Notes: generated by a model not told the origin, from the sequence alone. Numbered from the stretch's first letter, positions 1-10,844 are shown. The stretch: 64,000 bases of DNA from Eucalyptus grandis (GCF_016545825.1 NC_052618.1:46074196-46138195), one strand, 5' to 3'. Made by a program: numbers and translations.

Positions 1-365
1 GCATCGAGCGTTGCTCAGTAAACGCCAAAACCTAGGAGCATGCTCGACTTCTGCTTCATTAAGTGCTAGGCTCCACGGGGTTTGGACATATTCCCAGACA
101 ACATGTGAGGGGGTGTTGACCTGTGAATGCCACCGTATGCAATGTAAGAACAGATTTAGAAATTAAAAAATATGTCTAGTCTTTCTAGAAGTGATGCGGG
201 TCAACAACCATAAACGCATAGAAGAACCCGATCGATCCTTAGATTTGGTACTCAGTGCAAGTACCTGTCCATAGCAGCATGGAGTTTAAAAGAATCGAAT
301 CATGAAACTACGGTGACTAGTGAATGTTAAGGAATATGATTTGTACTTACTGTTAGCGTGTTTTT

Positions 366-809
366 CTAATGATTTGAACTTTTGGGAAGAACGGCCTTTC
401 TAGCAATGAAAATTCCAACCGAGATCTTTCTCGATTCCATATGGGTGATAGAGGAATGGCCACGCACACGCGTCTTTGATAAAAAAATCCGGTGGAAGAG
501 GACCATAACTTTAGTCGGAAAAAGAGTTCCTGTTGTTGTTTTGTTTTTCTCCCGAATGTCCTCAATTTCTTTCATATAATACTTAGCAGATGCTTCCTGT
601 CTGATCTCTTGCACAAGATGCGGAGAATGCACATACAAAAGTCCTTCCAAATGAAAACAATAGTTAAACCATTTCCCATCACCAAAGAGAAAAGTCTTTC
701 GCACTATGAAAGTGGCCCATCGATCGATGGAATCATGTAAATGTGAACGAGCATTTTTTTTCCCCAGAAAGAAGAGAAAAAAAGATTGCTGTCGAACGAT
801 CTCAATCAC
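366..809 (-). other. Unrecognised 147-codon open frame, doubtful coding
   Basis: This is the longest open frame in the first kilobase. The translation holds stretches such as DGKWFNYCFHLEGLLYVHSP and a charged Lys/Glu-rich segment, but I do not recognise a family. Shorter open frames overlap it on the other strand, the region is moderately AT-rich, and no neighbouring exon is obvious. A possible splice donor (AACAGTAAGT on the minus strand) lies just beyond the stop, which would fit a relic exon. It could equally be a chance frame or a decayed transposon or organelle fragment. The rest of 1-1,040 shows nothing I can name. Confidence 0.15.
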
Positions 810-1040
810 CTTGAGAATGAAGTCCTGGAAATGGGGTCCCCCGCCCCACTACTACCTGCTTCTATTATTGTTCGGACCAGAAAAGCTTTCTCATTTTCTC
901 TCAGGTAGAAAACTAGGCTTCAACTTTCCTAATAAGATATCTACACAGATATTTTCTTCTTAAGGCACATATAGCAGTCACCAAGGTCGCTGCCGCCACC
1001 ACCGACTCCCGCTTTCGGTTCGTCTCTGATGCCCGTATCT

Positions 1041-2150
1041 TCTATAATCTGGAATACGATACATAAGAAAACCGTATACGTACACTTCCCTTTTCAAGCT
1101 ATCACTTATCGTGTTTAGATTGAATATAGACACAGTACAAAACTTTGCTGTACTTTAATTCAAACTCATCCACAACCAGATGTAAAAGTGGACACAATAT
1201 ATATCTTTACACGTAGTGGGACCGGTCCAGAAGCTGTCGATTCAAATTAGCATGATTGGTCACTGGATTTTGTTTTCGCGGCAGTGCTCCTTATAACTTC
1301 AATTCATGATGAATGTCCATTCCACTTTGCATCTTTTCAGGTGAAATGATGGGAGCGAAAGGGATTTCTTGAGTAAGGTGATGATATATTTTTCTGTTCC
1401 TGTGCTTCATTGGCAGAAGGGGCTCAAAGTGGCCAGATCGAGATTGCTCTGTGGTTCTAGTCGTGGAAAGCACTTTGGGGATGTGGATTACAGATTAAGG
1501 ATTCGTGCCATTCCTTGATTAGACCATAATGTTATCGCACTTGTGCTGGGTCTAGAAAAGATGGTCGCTAATGATGAAGAATCTTGGGCTAATTGTGAGA
1601 AGATTATGGCGAGAAAAAAGAGGCAAGTGATGATCTTCCAGTGTACTTGTGGTTGTGTATTAGGAGTGAGCAATTTCAAAGTCGACATAGGATTGATTCC
1701 CGAATTTTGAAACTTGAAATCAATCTTATGGATCTTGGAACCGACCCTAGACCGATCATGCCAGTGCAATTTGGTTCTAGGGTCGGTCAAGAGAGTTTAT
1801 TGATTTTTTTTTTCATTTATTTTACTCCTTGAAAGTTCAAACTTACCCTTTCAAAGTGGCACACGATATTTAGAACCGTAATACTAAATAGCAAAATGGC
1901 AATAAGTAAAATATGGAGAAAAAAAAAATTAAAATCAATAGCAATGGGGAATTATACAACTCATCCCTTAGTCGAGCAAAACGAAAGCTAAAGCAATAAT
2001 AACTATCTTTGCTTGCCAAAAAGCATGCAACATAAACACATGAATTATAGAATTAATTTCTCATTTATCCATAAAAAAGTGCTCTAAATTTTAATCACTT
2101 GAAAACAAAGCAAAAAACAAACATAACTAAAATGTGTTTAGTCTGGAGTT
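1041..2150. other. Intergenic, no gene recognised
   Basis: Only short open frames occur, none resembling a known protein. A short inverted repeat at 1739-1788 is listed separately. The stretch from 1,850 to 2,140 is AT-rich with short A runs. Confidence 0.4.
1739..1788. repeat. Short inverted repeat (hairpin)
   Basis: ACCGACCCTAGA at the left end is the exact reverse complement of TCTAGGGTCGGT at the right end, with about 20 bases between. The 12-bp perfect stem could be the remnant of a MITE-type palindrome. I see no associated gene. Confidence 0.5.
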
Positions 2151-2383
2151 TGGGGTTAGTCTGATTCGGCATCTTGACCTTTAGATGACGTGGGCCTGAA
2201 GAAGGACAGGCCTTGTGACTTATTTAGTAAGACACGAAGTAGAATCGACTGGAGACGTGATTCTTCTTCTGAGCCACTTATATTTGTACCCTGTCGAGGT
2301 AAGGAACCATGGCATATATGTTTGGAATAGATTCCATTTTGAGATAGTTGAAACTGCATCTATTCAAAAGAAATGTTTCGGCC

Positions 2384-2437
2384 TCCGAAATCTGATTCAA
2401 ATTCAATATAGCACCTATGGGTACATAAGAAATGTAT
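2384..2437 (+). pseudogene. ycf2: Nuclear fragment of chloroplast ycf2 (NUPT)
   Basis: The plus strand encodes RNLIQIQYSTYGYIRNV, which I recognise as a stretch of the chloroplast Ycf2 protein. The similarity is lost after Asn-Val, where the frame runs into a stop. Only about 54 bp match. The upstream part of the same open frame (2,215-2,383) is not a Ycf2 stretch I recognise, although it may also be organelle-derived. Plastid-to-nucleus transfers of this size are common in plants. The fragment has no function by itself. Confidence 0.7.
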
Positions 2438-2459
2438 GGATAGATGATTGAATCCTCAA

Positions 2460-3456
2460 ACGCCCTGAAAATGCCATAGGTGTTTAGAAATGGTTGAAAA
2501 TCTTTTTGATATATGTATTGATAAATTTTCGAGAGGGACCAAATTATTTTCTATGGGAATTGGATTGAACCAAACTGCACAATGCAGATCAAGGGTTGAT
2601 TATTTGTGCATCTCTTAGGCATGTTTGATATTCTAATTGGGTGGTGAAAACCAAATACTTCACTCTTGATGAGATTAAACTTTTGGATAACCTTATTTAG
2701 TATGGACTTGAAGGACTCCCTTAAGCCATAATTTCATTTAAAACCTTTTTGATTACCTAATTAAGTGCTGAAAATTAAGAATTTCACACTTGATGGGATT
2801 AAGCTTGTTTGACAACCTTAATTTTCATTGACTTTAGAGACTCCACAGGCTTTTTGATACAACTATCCTGTGACAGTCATAGCTGTGATAATGAGTGATG
2901 TAGTTTTCATAAGGTGTTTGGGAGGCTCTTCACAGCAGCAACAATCTTAAAGCCGCATCTGCTTATAGCAACTTTTCAGAAGCTGTCTCGCATAATTTTG
3001 AGGTACTGTTACTCTAAAAACATGTGACACCAAAAACACAGCCATTGCACTTCATAGAACGACGGCATTGTAGTATAGCTTCAATTAAGCCATGGCCTCA
3101 CCAAAACAATAAGTCTAAATTTCACTATTCTTTGGATTCCTTAGAATTTATTTTTCTTGTTCTTGAGATATCAAGATGCCAATGTTTTGGGACATCTTAT
3201 GTAGTAAGAAAGAAAGGGGCAGTTTAATTAATACATTAGAAAAAATAATCGATCCCAATCATAATATGCCAAATATGTTGCTCAAACCTACCAATGACGA
3301 TTATTGATCTATGTTTGGTAAGAAATTGATCATATTCGGCTATGAGTTTTCAATTATCATCAAATAACTTTTTAATTATATATGCAACGGTCAAGACCAT
3401 CAACATTTAATATGCAGTACATAAATTTTCGGCGCTATTAAACGGACCTTAGTAGT
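2460..3456. other. Intergenic, with a short tandem duplication
   Basis: AT-rich sequence without recognisable genes. The only structure I see is the approximately 121-bp tandem duplication at 2,621-2,847. Confidence 0.4.
2621..2847. repeat. Diverged tandem duplication, unit about 121 bp
   Basis: The segment starting near 2,621 recurs from about 2,743. Shared landmarks in order are: CTAATT, a GTGGTGAAAA / GTGCTGAAAA pair, a CACTCTTGATGAGATTAA / CACACTTGATGGGATTAA pair, then GACAACCTTA-like and GACTCC-like segments. The copies have diverged by many substitutions, so the duplication is old. It may be part of a transposon end. Confidence 0.55.
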
Positions 3457-3761
3457 GATGTAAAATTAATGAATTTAATCAACCATTCAAGAAATGTGAT
3501 AATGAAGATGGGCCTAACTCTTTGATCTACACATGCTCAAATAGTGAACCGGTCCAAAAGGTTATATAGTCCAATGGGCCTAATAAAGTGTAATTATTCC
3601 TAAGAAGCTAGCTCAGCTCAATAGTGATTTCTTTTTATTGCACTGAGTTGAAATAAAACAAAGCCACGTCATTTCATCCCTAGTGGAAATCGACGTTTCT
3701 CCTTTTCATAGCAATTTTCCCTCCACGCGCAATAGTCATCCAAATGCATAATGCTTATCCA
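3457..3761. repeat. Long dispersed direct repeat, copy 1
   Basis: About 305 bp that recur at 10,845-11,173 in the same orientation. Shared blocks include GAAGATGGGCC, a GTCCAATGGGCC block, GAAGCTAGCTCAG, CATCCCTAGT, CTACGTTTCTCC-like sequence and ATAATGCTTATCC. Identity looks around 75-80% by eye, with a T-tract expansion in copy 2. No coding potential is evident. The two copies flank a 7-kb block containing the LINE and the GC-core element. The origin could be a segmental duplication or an unclassified transposon. Confidence 0.75.
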
Positions 3762-4442
3762 ATCAACGTAAAATCCCCTAATTACTACTCGATCATGAAC
3801 TTACGTGACCAAATTATTACAATGCAGGCATTTAGATACATTGCACCATCGAAACTAGCGCCGTTCGTCGAATTTATACACGAGTTTTACCATATCTAGC
3901 TGATACCATATATACCCCAAATGCTTACGCTGGTCTGAGTAATGATTTCTCTTTCTTTGATATCTTGATTGATCTAATCGAGATTCGCAATGTGTTACAT
4001 TCCTGCTATTTTTATGAGAGCAAAAACTACATGAAGCCTATCCCCACAAGCTTCATTTTTACACAATCGTTTTCCTTATTTCTTTTCTAGTTCTCAAGCC
4101 TTCCCAAATCGGTTCTCCAATTAAATAAGCTAGCTACAAATGGTACAAATCGCTCAAACACTCTTAAGGATAAATACCCATTAACTAATTACGTTATAAG
4201 GCGATTCACCTATAGAATTGGGGCACTCATGTGACCCATGCAAGCTACGTGGCAATACATGGATTGTAATTGATACGCCATTTGAAAGCGATTGCCAAAT
4301 CAATTGCCATCTAATCCAAATTAATTTAATCCTCTCCTCTTCCATGCATGGCGAATGCAGAATGCTTGATTGATATGTTATGGGTCTAGAAAGATAATCA
4401 CCGTTAATCAAATCAAGTATATTTATACATCATGGATGGTTG
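3762..4442. other. Intergenic, nothing recognised
   Basis: AT-rich sequence with no open frame resembling a known protein and no repeat I can define. Confidence 0.4.
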
Positions 4443-4588
4443 AGGCTTCAATGAATATAGTGTAGTTCAAACCACGTCGATAGAGATAACAATGTTCAAC
4501 GACCTCTTTCCACACATCTTTCCCTTTCTTTCACTATATGTATACACATCTCTTCTATCATCCTGTAATCCTTCACACTTCACAAGCC
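4443..4588 (+). repeat. Duplicated TATA-bearing segment, copy A
   Basis: This segment runs from AGGCTTCAATGAATATAG through CAACGACCTCTTTCCACAC and a TATA-like TCACTATATGTATACACATC to a C/T-rich tail ending CACAAGCC. It is repeated about 215 bp downstream as copy B, which is interrupted by the LINE. The order (upstream block, TATA-like site, C/T-rich leader) resembles a plant core promoter, but no gene follows it now. Confidence 0.6.
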
Positions 4589-4657
4589 ATATAATTATCT
4601 TATGCTCGCTCACGCCTTAGTCACTCTCTTGCTCGGCTCTCAGGTGAAAGGGGAGTA

Positions 4658-4767
4658 AGGCTTCAATAAAGATAGTGGGGTCTAACCATCTCAATGGAGA
4701 TGTCATTGTCCAACGACCTCTTTACACATACATCTTCCTTTTCCTTTCACTATAAAAATTACACATC
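4658..4767 (+). repeat. Duplicated TATA-bearing segment, copy B (5' part)
   Basis: This matches copy A from AGGCTTCAATAAAGATAG through CAACGACCTCTTTACACAT to TTTCACTATAAAAATTACAC. The match stops where the LINE begins and resumes after it at 8,533-8,588 (TATATAAATACACATC, then a C/T-rich tail ending CAACAGCC). The simplest reading is one original copy split by the insertion. Confidence 0.6.
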
Positions 4768-4874
4768 ATTTATCATGGGTTTGTGTAGGCGATTTTAATG
4801 AAATCATTTATCATTGGAAAAAAGTAGGAAAAAGACCAGCTGACTCTCATCGCTTATTTTCTTTTCGAGCTGTT

Positions 4875-5096
4875 TTGAATGATTGTTCTCTAATGGAAAT
4901 AGATAGTAAGGGTTGTGCCTTCACATGGATGAATAACCGAGAAGGGGATAATTCCATAAAGGAATGTCTGGATCAAGTGCTGTGTACTATGGATTGGCAC
5001 CTAATGTTTCTTGATGCTGAGGTTTTTGCTCTATCTGCTGTGGGTTCTGATCACAGTCCATTATTATTAAACACTACAACACCTACTGGAAAATGA
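4875..5096 (+). pseudogene. LINE endonuclease, C-terminal fragment
   Basis: A 73-codon remnant of the apurinic/apyrimidinic-type endonuclease of the LINE. SKGCAFTWMN and SDHSPLLL are the usual late motifs of this domain, including the terminal Ser-Asp-His catalytic motif. The N-terminal half with the first metal-binding residues is absent. Confidence 0.75.
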
Positions 5097-5495
5097 CAGC
5101 GACCTTTTATGTTTGAAGCCTTTTGGAACCAGGACCATGAGTGTCGTGAGGTCATTGTCACATCATGGAACAGATCAGGTAAAGGATTCTGACCTCTTGC
5201 ATAAATTATGGGCTGTTTCTATTGCTTTAGCTAAGTGAAGTTGAAAGAAATTTTCGAATAACCACCTTAAAGTAGCAGCTTTGCAACAATAGCTACAACG
5301 CCTCATCAACCAACCACATAGCTACTATGACAAATTGACAGCAACAAAATTGAAAGAGGAGATCCAACAGGTGTGACAACAAAAAGAACAATATTGCGCA
5401 ATGCGTTCAAGATCAATTCGTTAAAATGGGGAGATAAGAATACCAAATTCTTTCATGCTACTACCATACAAAGATGACAAAGGAATAAAATTAGT

Positions 5496-6738
5496 ATGCT
5501 GCAGGACGACAACCAAAATTGGGTGCGGGACCCTAGGCAGTTAAAAGAGATGACGTCCACCTTCTTTTCAAGCTTATATACAACAGTGGGTAGTCGAAAC
5601 TATGGACCTATATTAGACCAATGCCCATGTGTTGTCACAATGGAGATGAATGAAGTATTAACAGCTATGGTCACTCGTGAGGAGGTTTATCAAGCCACTT
5701 TTCAGTTAGGGACTACCAAAGCCCCAGGCCCAGATGGTCTAAATGGCCTTTTATATATATATCAAAATCACAGGGATATCATAAAGGACGATCTCTTTAC
5801 AGCAGTGCAAAACTTTTTATATTAGGGAATTTGCCCCCCACTCTAAATAGGACCATTATCTCTTTGATCCCCAAAACCCCACGCCCAAAACGTTTGGATT
5901 TGGATTAGTACTGCCCTATTAGCCTTTGTAATTATGCTTATAAAATTATTTCCAAGGTGATTGCTACTTGAAACCTATGCTACCGAATCTGATTTCTAAG
6001 GAACAGTGTGCCTTTGTGGGTGGTCGGCAAATACAAGATAATATTTTAATAGTCCAGGAGGTTCTTCATCAGATCAAGATAAGGAAACGAAAGTGACATT
6101 TCTAGGCAGTTCTTAAAATGGACATGCAAAAGGTGTATGATAGGGTGGAATGTGATTTTCTTCAAGATTATTTATTTAAATTAGGATTCCATTCCACTTG
6201 GATTCGGTGGGTGATGTAGTGCATAACGACAACATCTTTCAGTGTAAAATTTAATGGCGAACAGCTATAGTATTTCCATCCTACCGGGGGTCTTTGGCAG
6301 GGCAATTCTCTATCCCCATATATTTTCATCTTGCTGTCAAATATCTTATCTTACCTTATTAACCAAGCTGTTAACATGGGACACCTCAAGGGTATCAAGT
6401 TGAACAGGTGGTGTCCTACTCTATTCCATATGTTTTTCGCTGATGATGCAATTTTCTTTCTAGATGGTACTGTTCAAGAATGTCAGAATCTAGCAAATAT
6501 CTTAAATCAATATTGTTTAGCTATAGGGCAAGAGGTTAACCGTAACAAATCTGGAATTTTTCTCAGTAAAACTTGCGTTGCTAGATTACAGGAAAATCTG
6601 GCAAGAGAGTTTAGAGCACCAGTGCTACAAAGGATGTATTTGGAAATACCATCTGATTGGGGCGTTCCAAAAAGGATATGTTTTCCTGGATTTTGGGGAG
6701 AGTTCATGCAAATTTGGAAGGCTAGAAAGAAAATCTAA
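5496..6738 (+). pseudogene. LINE reverse transcriptase, disrupted
   Basis: The palm and fingers motifs of a non-LTR reverse transcriptase are spread over two frames with stops between. KAPGPDGLNG (about 5,718-5,747) and an LIPK block lie in the first part. A QGNSLSPY-like block (about 6,300) and FADDAIFF with both catalytic aspartates lie in the second. Stops and a frame change around 5,825-6,330 make it non-functional. Confidence 0.8.
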
Positions 6739-7973
6739 TTTCAAAGGGTGGAAAGGAGATCCTTCTTAAGACTGTAATGTAGACAATACCATAATACACC
6801 ATGTCTATCTTTAAACTCCTTGTGTCCCTTTGCAAATCCATTGAACAAAGAATTGCAAGGTTTTGATGGTAGAATGACAGTTGCAAATCAAGAATTCATT
6901 GGTAGAATTGGGAAGTTCTAAAAAGTAGAAAGGAAGCTGGTGGTTTAGGATTTCGTGATCTTATAAATTTTAACAAAGCCATGCTTGGGAAACAAGCATG
7001 ATGTTTACTCCATCAGCCACTATCTCTATGGAGTAAACTTTTTAAAGGACTTTACTTCCATGCAAAGAACTTCTGGTGCGCAGAAAAAGGCCCTCGACCA
7101 TCATGGGGTTGGCAAAGCCTTCTGCTTGGAAGAGATGCGATATTACCCAATATTAGATGGTCAGTTGGAGATGGGCATTTGATCAACATATGTGAAGATA
7201 GGTGGTTACCTATCGGGATATTAGGTGGACCTACAGCTAATGACAAACCTCAAATGGTGGCTGACCTCATCGATCAAGACCACAACACTTGGAATGTTCC
7301 TCTTCTAAACAGGTTTTGAGACAATCAGGTCATAGCCGAGATCATTACCATTCAAGTAAGACCCAACTATGCCAAGGATAAACTCATCTGGACTGCCACA
7401 AAACATGGCCAGTACACTGTAAAGAGTGCTTACCATGCTCTCACACATACATCAACCAACTAGACATGCAAGAGGGCTTCCACATCATATCAGAATCCTA
7501 AACTGTTATGGAGGAAAATCTAGATAATGTAGACTGCCCCAAAAATTCGCACATTCCTATGGTCGCTATACCACAATGCATTATCAACCAGAGCAAACTT
7601 ATATCAAAGACACATCACCACAGATCCAACTTGTACTCTATGCAATCAACAAGCGCCAGAAACCCTAGAACATCTATTTTTACGCTGTCCATGGACTTAG
7701 TGAATCTGGTCTCATCCTCAAATCAATATTCATATCTTACCTCAAGCAATACAAAGAATCGATGCTTGGCTCATAGAGAAGGTTCGAACACAGTAACTAT
7801 TACCTGGTTTAGAGACCATCGCGATCGTTCTATGGCAAATCTGGTGAGCTCGTAACAGTTTTATCTTCCGTTGTGAGAGTCTCGACCCAATACACATGGT
7901 AGAGGCAGTGTTAGCTTAGACCCATGTTGCTCGGCTATCTACTCGAACCTAGACTAGCAAAGGAAGATCAATC

Positions 7974-8504
7974 TTGAACCAAGAATATCTTTGGAGGCCA
8001 CGAGATCAGGGCATCCTGAAGGTCAATATAGATGGAGCACATCAGCCAGGCAACAAGGAAGGAACTATGGCCTGTATTTGCCGTGATCATCATGGAAAAC
8101 TTACTGATGGCTTCTCCAGACGATTCCTTGCTTGTTCGGCCTTGCAATCGGAGATCCAAGCACTTTCTTTCACTCTCCAGTACTTGCTTCAGCAAGGTTT
8201 CAATCTTGCAGATTTGCTGATTGAATCGGATTGTCTCATCCTCGTCGACACGATGAACAAACGTAGAGAGCTGCCATGGGAGGAGTGTCCCCTGTTTACA
8301 GCAGCTGCCGTTCTATTTTCTAATTTCTCTAATCTCAGCCTTCGGCATTGTAGAAGAGAAGCCAATGTTGCCGCTGATTGGGCTGCCAAGGCCCATAGTC
8401 GTGAAGACTTAACCCACAACTGGGCCGTCTCTCCTCCTTTTTATCTGCTCGACCTTGTATGTGCTGATGCACTAGCCTCGGGTCGTACAAGTTATCTCAC
8501 TTGA
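7974..8504 (+). CDS. LINE RNase H domain, open frame still intact
   Basis: A 176-codon frame at the 3' end of the LINE encodes an RNase H domain of the type found at the end of plant L1 ORF2 and in many RNase H-like plant pseudogenes. It opens with WRPRDQGILKVNIDGA (first catalytic Asp). Next come a glycine-rich block, SEIQALSFTL (catalytic Glu), IESDC (second Asp) and a closing REANVAADWAAKAH block (last Asp). All four expected acidic positions are kept, although the rest of the element is full of stops. The ATG at 7,974 is merely the first in the open frame. In an intact element this part would be translated as the end of the large polyprotein. Confidence 0.7.
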   Translation: MNQEYLWRPRDQGILKVNIDGAHQPGNKEGTMACICRDHHGKLTDGFSRRFLACSALQSEIQALSFTLQYLLQQGFNLADLLIESDCLILVDTMNKRRELPWEECPLFTAAAVLFSNFSNLSLRHCRREANVAADWAAKAHSREDLTHNWAVSPPFYLLDLVCADALASGRTSYLT

Positions 8505-8588
8505 ATATATAGTTCTTCTATTTCGACCAATATATATAAATACACATCTCTTCTGTCTTCCACAATCACCTCTCTCTTCTCAACAGCC

Positions 8589-9062
8589 TACGCAGTGCGG
8601 CACCCTCCGCATCACGTTTAATGCCTTCAATAGGTTGCAGAAGGAATAGTGCGACAATAAATCCAAACTGACCATATCGTGAATTCTACTACTCTCTTGC
8701 TAAAAATGGTTTTCCTTTGGGTCTTTTATATATGTTTTTTCTTTCCCGGACAAGCAGAGCGTCAACTGTACAGGGATTCACCAAGACTTGATTCGAGTGC
8801 TACGCATTTTCTTATTTGGCCCCTTCGTTTTTTTCTTGGGAAGAATCAACTGAGTATCGTATGTTTGAGAATGGCTTTGTCTTCGGTGTATATAATTTGG
8901 GACAGAGGAGAATGGTGTTGACATTTCTGGAAAACCCTCGGGATTCCACGTTTTTCCAATTTGGTATTGATTAGCCATAAGTACACCATCATGCCATTTT
9001 TCTAATAGAAACTATTTTGTTTTAACATTTCATCCTTTTGGAAGATTGGCCTGGATGATTAA
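8589..9062. other. Intergenic, nothing recognised
   Basis: AT-rich sequence between the LINE and the GC-core TIR element. Short open frames only, none recognisable. Confidence 0.4.
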
Positions 9063-9930
9063 CCCGTTTGGTTGGGCTTTCCCAAGGGGCTTTCGGCCCC
9101 GAAAGCCCATTAGGGAAAATATTTGGTGTTTAGCAACTATTTTCAAAAGCTACTTGGCCAAATGTCAACATTCCCAATGCTGAAAGCCTAATGCTGAGGA
9201 GGACCAGCTTTGAGCATTGGGCATTTTGGAAATGCTTCGTTCACTGTTCATCGATTAATGTTCATCTTCTTCCTCCTCCTTCTCGTTGTCGACTCTTTTT
9301 GTTCTTCGTCTTCCCCGCCGTCGAGAGTTCGGCTTTCTCGGTAGCCGCCATCGCTGCGTGGGGTCCCACATCCCCGGTGACCACCGCCCTGGTGGCGGGA
9401 CCCGCGACCCCGAGGCGGTGTCGCCCGGGTCACGCGAACCCGGCGACGCCGCCCGAGGTCGTGCGCCGTGTGACCCCGGCGAGGTGTCGCTTGGGTTTGC
9501 TACGCAACCTCGGGCGGATGCGCGACCTCGGGCGGTGTCGCCCGAGGTCGCGCGGTGAACCCAGCGACGCCCGCCTAGGTCGCGCGGACCCAAATCTGTC
9601 GCCGGCGAGGCCCGGCGAGTGCGCCGAGGTCGCGCGACCTCGGGCACTGCAGTCGGCGGCTAGATCTAGGTTCCCTAGACCTTGGCCGGCCTCGCCGGCG
9701 GCCGTCGGTCGCCGATGGTTGGCCCGCCATTGATCGGAGTTTCGATGGATTTTTTTTTTTAAAATAATAAAAGCCCTTTGAAATGTGGGGTTTACCAAAC
9801 GGTATTTACACCATAGTCACTTTCCAATGCCCAATTTGCCAAATGTCCAAGCATTCCTGAAAACTCATTTACCCCAAAGATATTTGCATTTGGCCAAAGA
9901 CATTCCCCCAAAGCCAAACCAAACGGGCCC
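9063..9930. mobile_element. Non-autonomous TIR element with GC-rich core
   Basis: The left end, CCCGTTTGGTTGGGCTTT, matches the reverse complement of the right end, CCCGTTTGGTTTGGCTTT. The similarity continues more loosely inward (GGCCAAATG and GGGCATT-type blocks on both arms). The arms are AT-rich, but the centre (about 9,300-9,740) is extremely GC-rich and built from CGAGGTCGCGCG / CGACCTCGGGC motifs in both orientations. Long open frames exist on both strands of the core because stops are rare in such sequence; they are not genes. No transposase is present, and I found no convincing target-site duplication. A hAT- or Mutator-type non-autonomous element is the likeliest class. Confidence 0.6.
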
Positions 9931-10844
9931 GATATGTAGAAACTCACGCCGAGCATTATTGATTATCGATTTTGAAAGGACATGTCGAATAAATAAATTT
10001 AAGCTGTGCTTTTCATAGCTGATCGATCATGATGACCTTTATGCCATCAAAGTTTTAGATAAGTACGTTGACTTGGCTGTTGATTAAGAGGAACTAATTA
10101 ATTGTATGGCTATATTAGAACATAAATATATTAGATCTATATTTAGATATCTCTAGTATCTCCATGATTAATTTCTTTATGTTCTAAATTTAGGGTGTGT
10201 TTATTTCTCGAAAAAGAATGATTTAAAAAGTATTTTTCTAAGATTGATCGATTATATAGCTTAGAAAAATGAATTAAAGAAAAATATTTTCATCGCATAC
10301 GATAATATTTAAACATAAATTATTGTTGATAATGAAAAAAAAAAACATTAACTAATATTTTGAGCAATACAAATGATCATTTAAAAAAAAATTCCAAAAG
10401 ATTCATTGTTAGGAAAACAGATGGAGCCCTACTTGATCTAGTAAATTTTAGAATTAATACCACCAATATATATATATATATTATGACACAAAAAAAAAAG
10501 TTGGGGTTATTTGTGTCAATGGGCAAGTTTAGGATTTTGGGTAATACAAAAAAAAAGTTTAGGATATTTATATCGTAGTGGGTATGGTTTTGAGGGCATT
10601 TTTTGTGTGTGATATTTGACCTAAATTTTATTGGTAAAAGAGTCTACGTTTCCACAGATATCTCCATGTTTGAATTTTCATATCCTATTTGAAAAAAATT
10701 CTACTTCTCATCCATATATTTACATAAATTTCTATCAACTCCCTAAATTTTTTATTTTTCTACTCATTATGTATCTCTACCAAATGTAGCTGGTTTTAAA
10801 TTTTCACCAGTTATTTTTCAATTTTATCACACGGGACCCTTACT
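9931..10844. other. AT-rich intergenic with a MITE-like arm
   Basis: No gene is recognisable. The segment from 10,193 (GGGTGTGTTTATTTCTCG) resembles the left end of the MITE at 32,377-33,134, so it is probably a decayed relative. A (TA)n run lies near 10,466-10,480, with several A runs nearby. Confidence 0.4.

Larger units (their letters stand above)
4782..8532 (+). mobile_element. L1-type LINE, 5' truncated and degenerate
   Basis: Translated pieces appear in the order of a plant L1 ORF2. The end of the AP-endonuclease lies at 4,782-5,096 (WVCVGDFNEI near the start, SDHSPLLL near the end). Reverse transcriptase follows: KAPGPDGLNG near 5,720, SLIPKTPRP near 5,860, and the catalytic FADDAIFF in the frame 6,331-6,738. 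A region fitting the usual connection or zinc-finger segment lies around 6,900-7,850, and an RNase H domain at 7,974-8,504. The frame is broken many times before the RNase H part, so the copy is dead. The start lies inside the endonuclease, as in typical incomplete target-primed insertions. Imperfect target-site duplications are visible: TATAAAAATTACACATC (4,751-4,767) and TATATAAATACACATC (8,533-8,548). No clear poly(A) tail remains. Confidence 0.85.

Noticed and set aside
9191..9798. Overlapping open frames up to 180 codons on both strands
   Set aside because: They lie in the GC-rich core of a TIR element where stop codons are rare by composition. The translations are Arg/Ala/Pro-rich low-complexity sequence with no domain.
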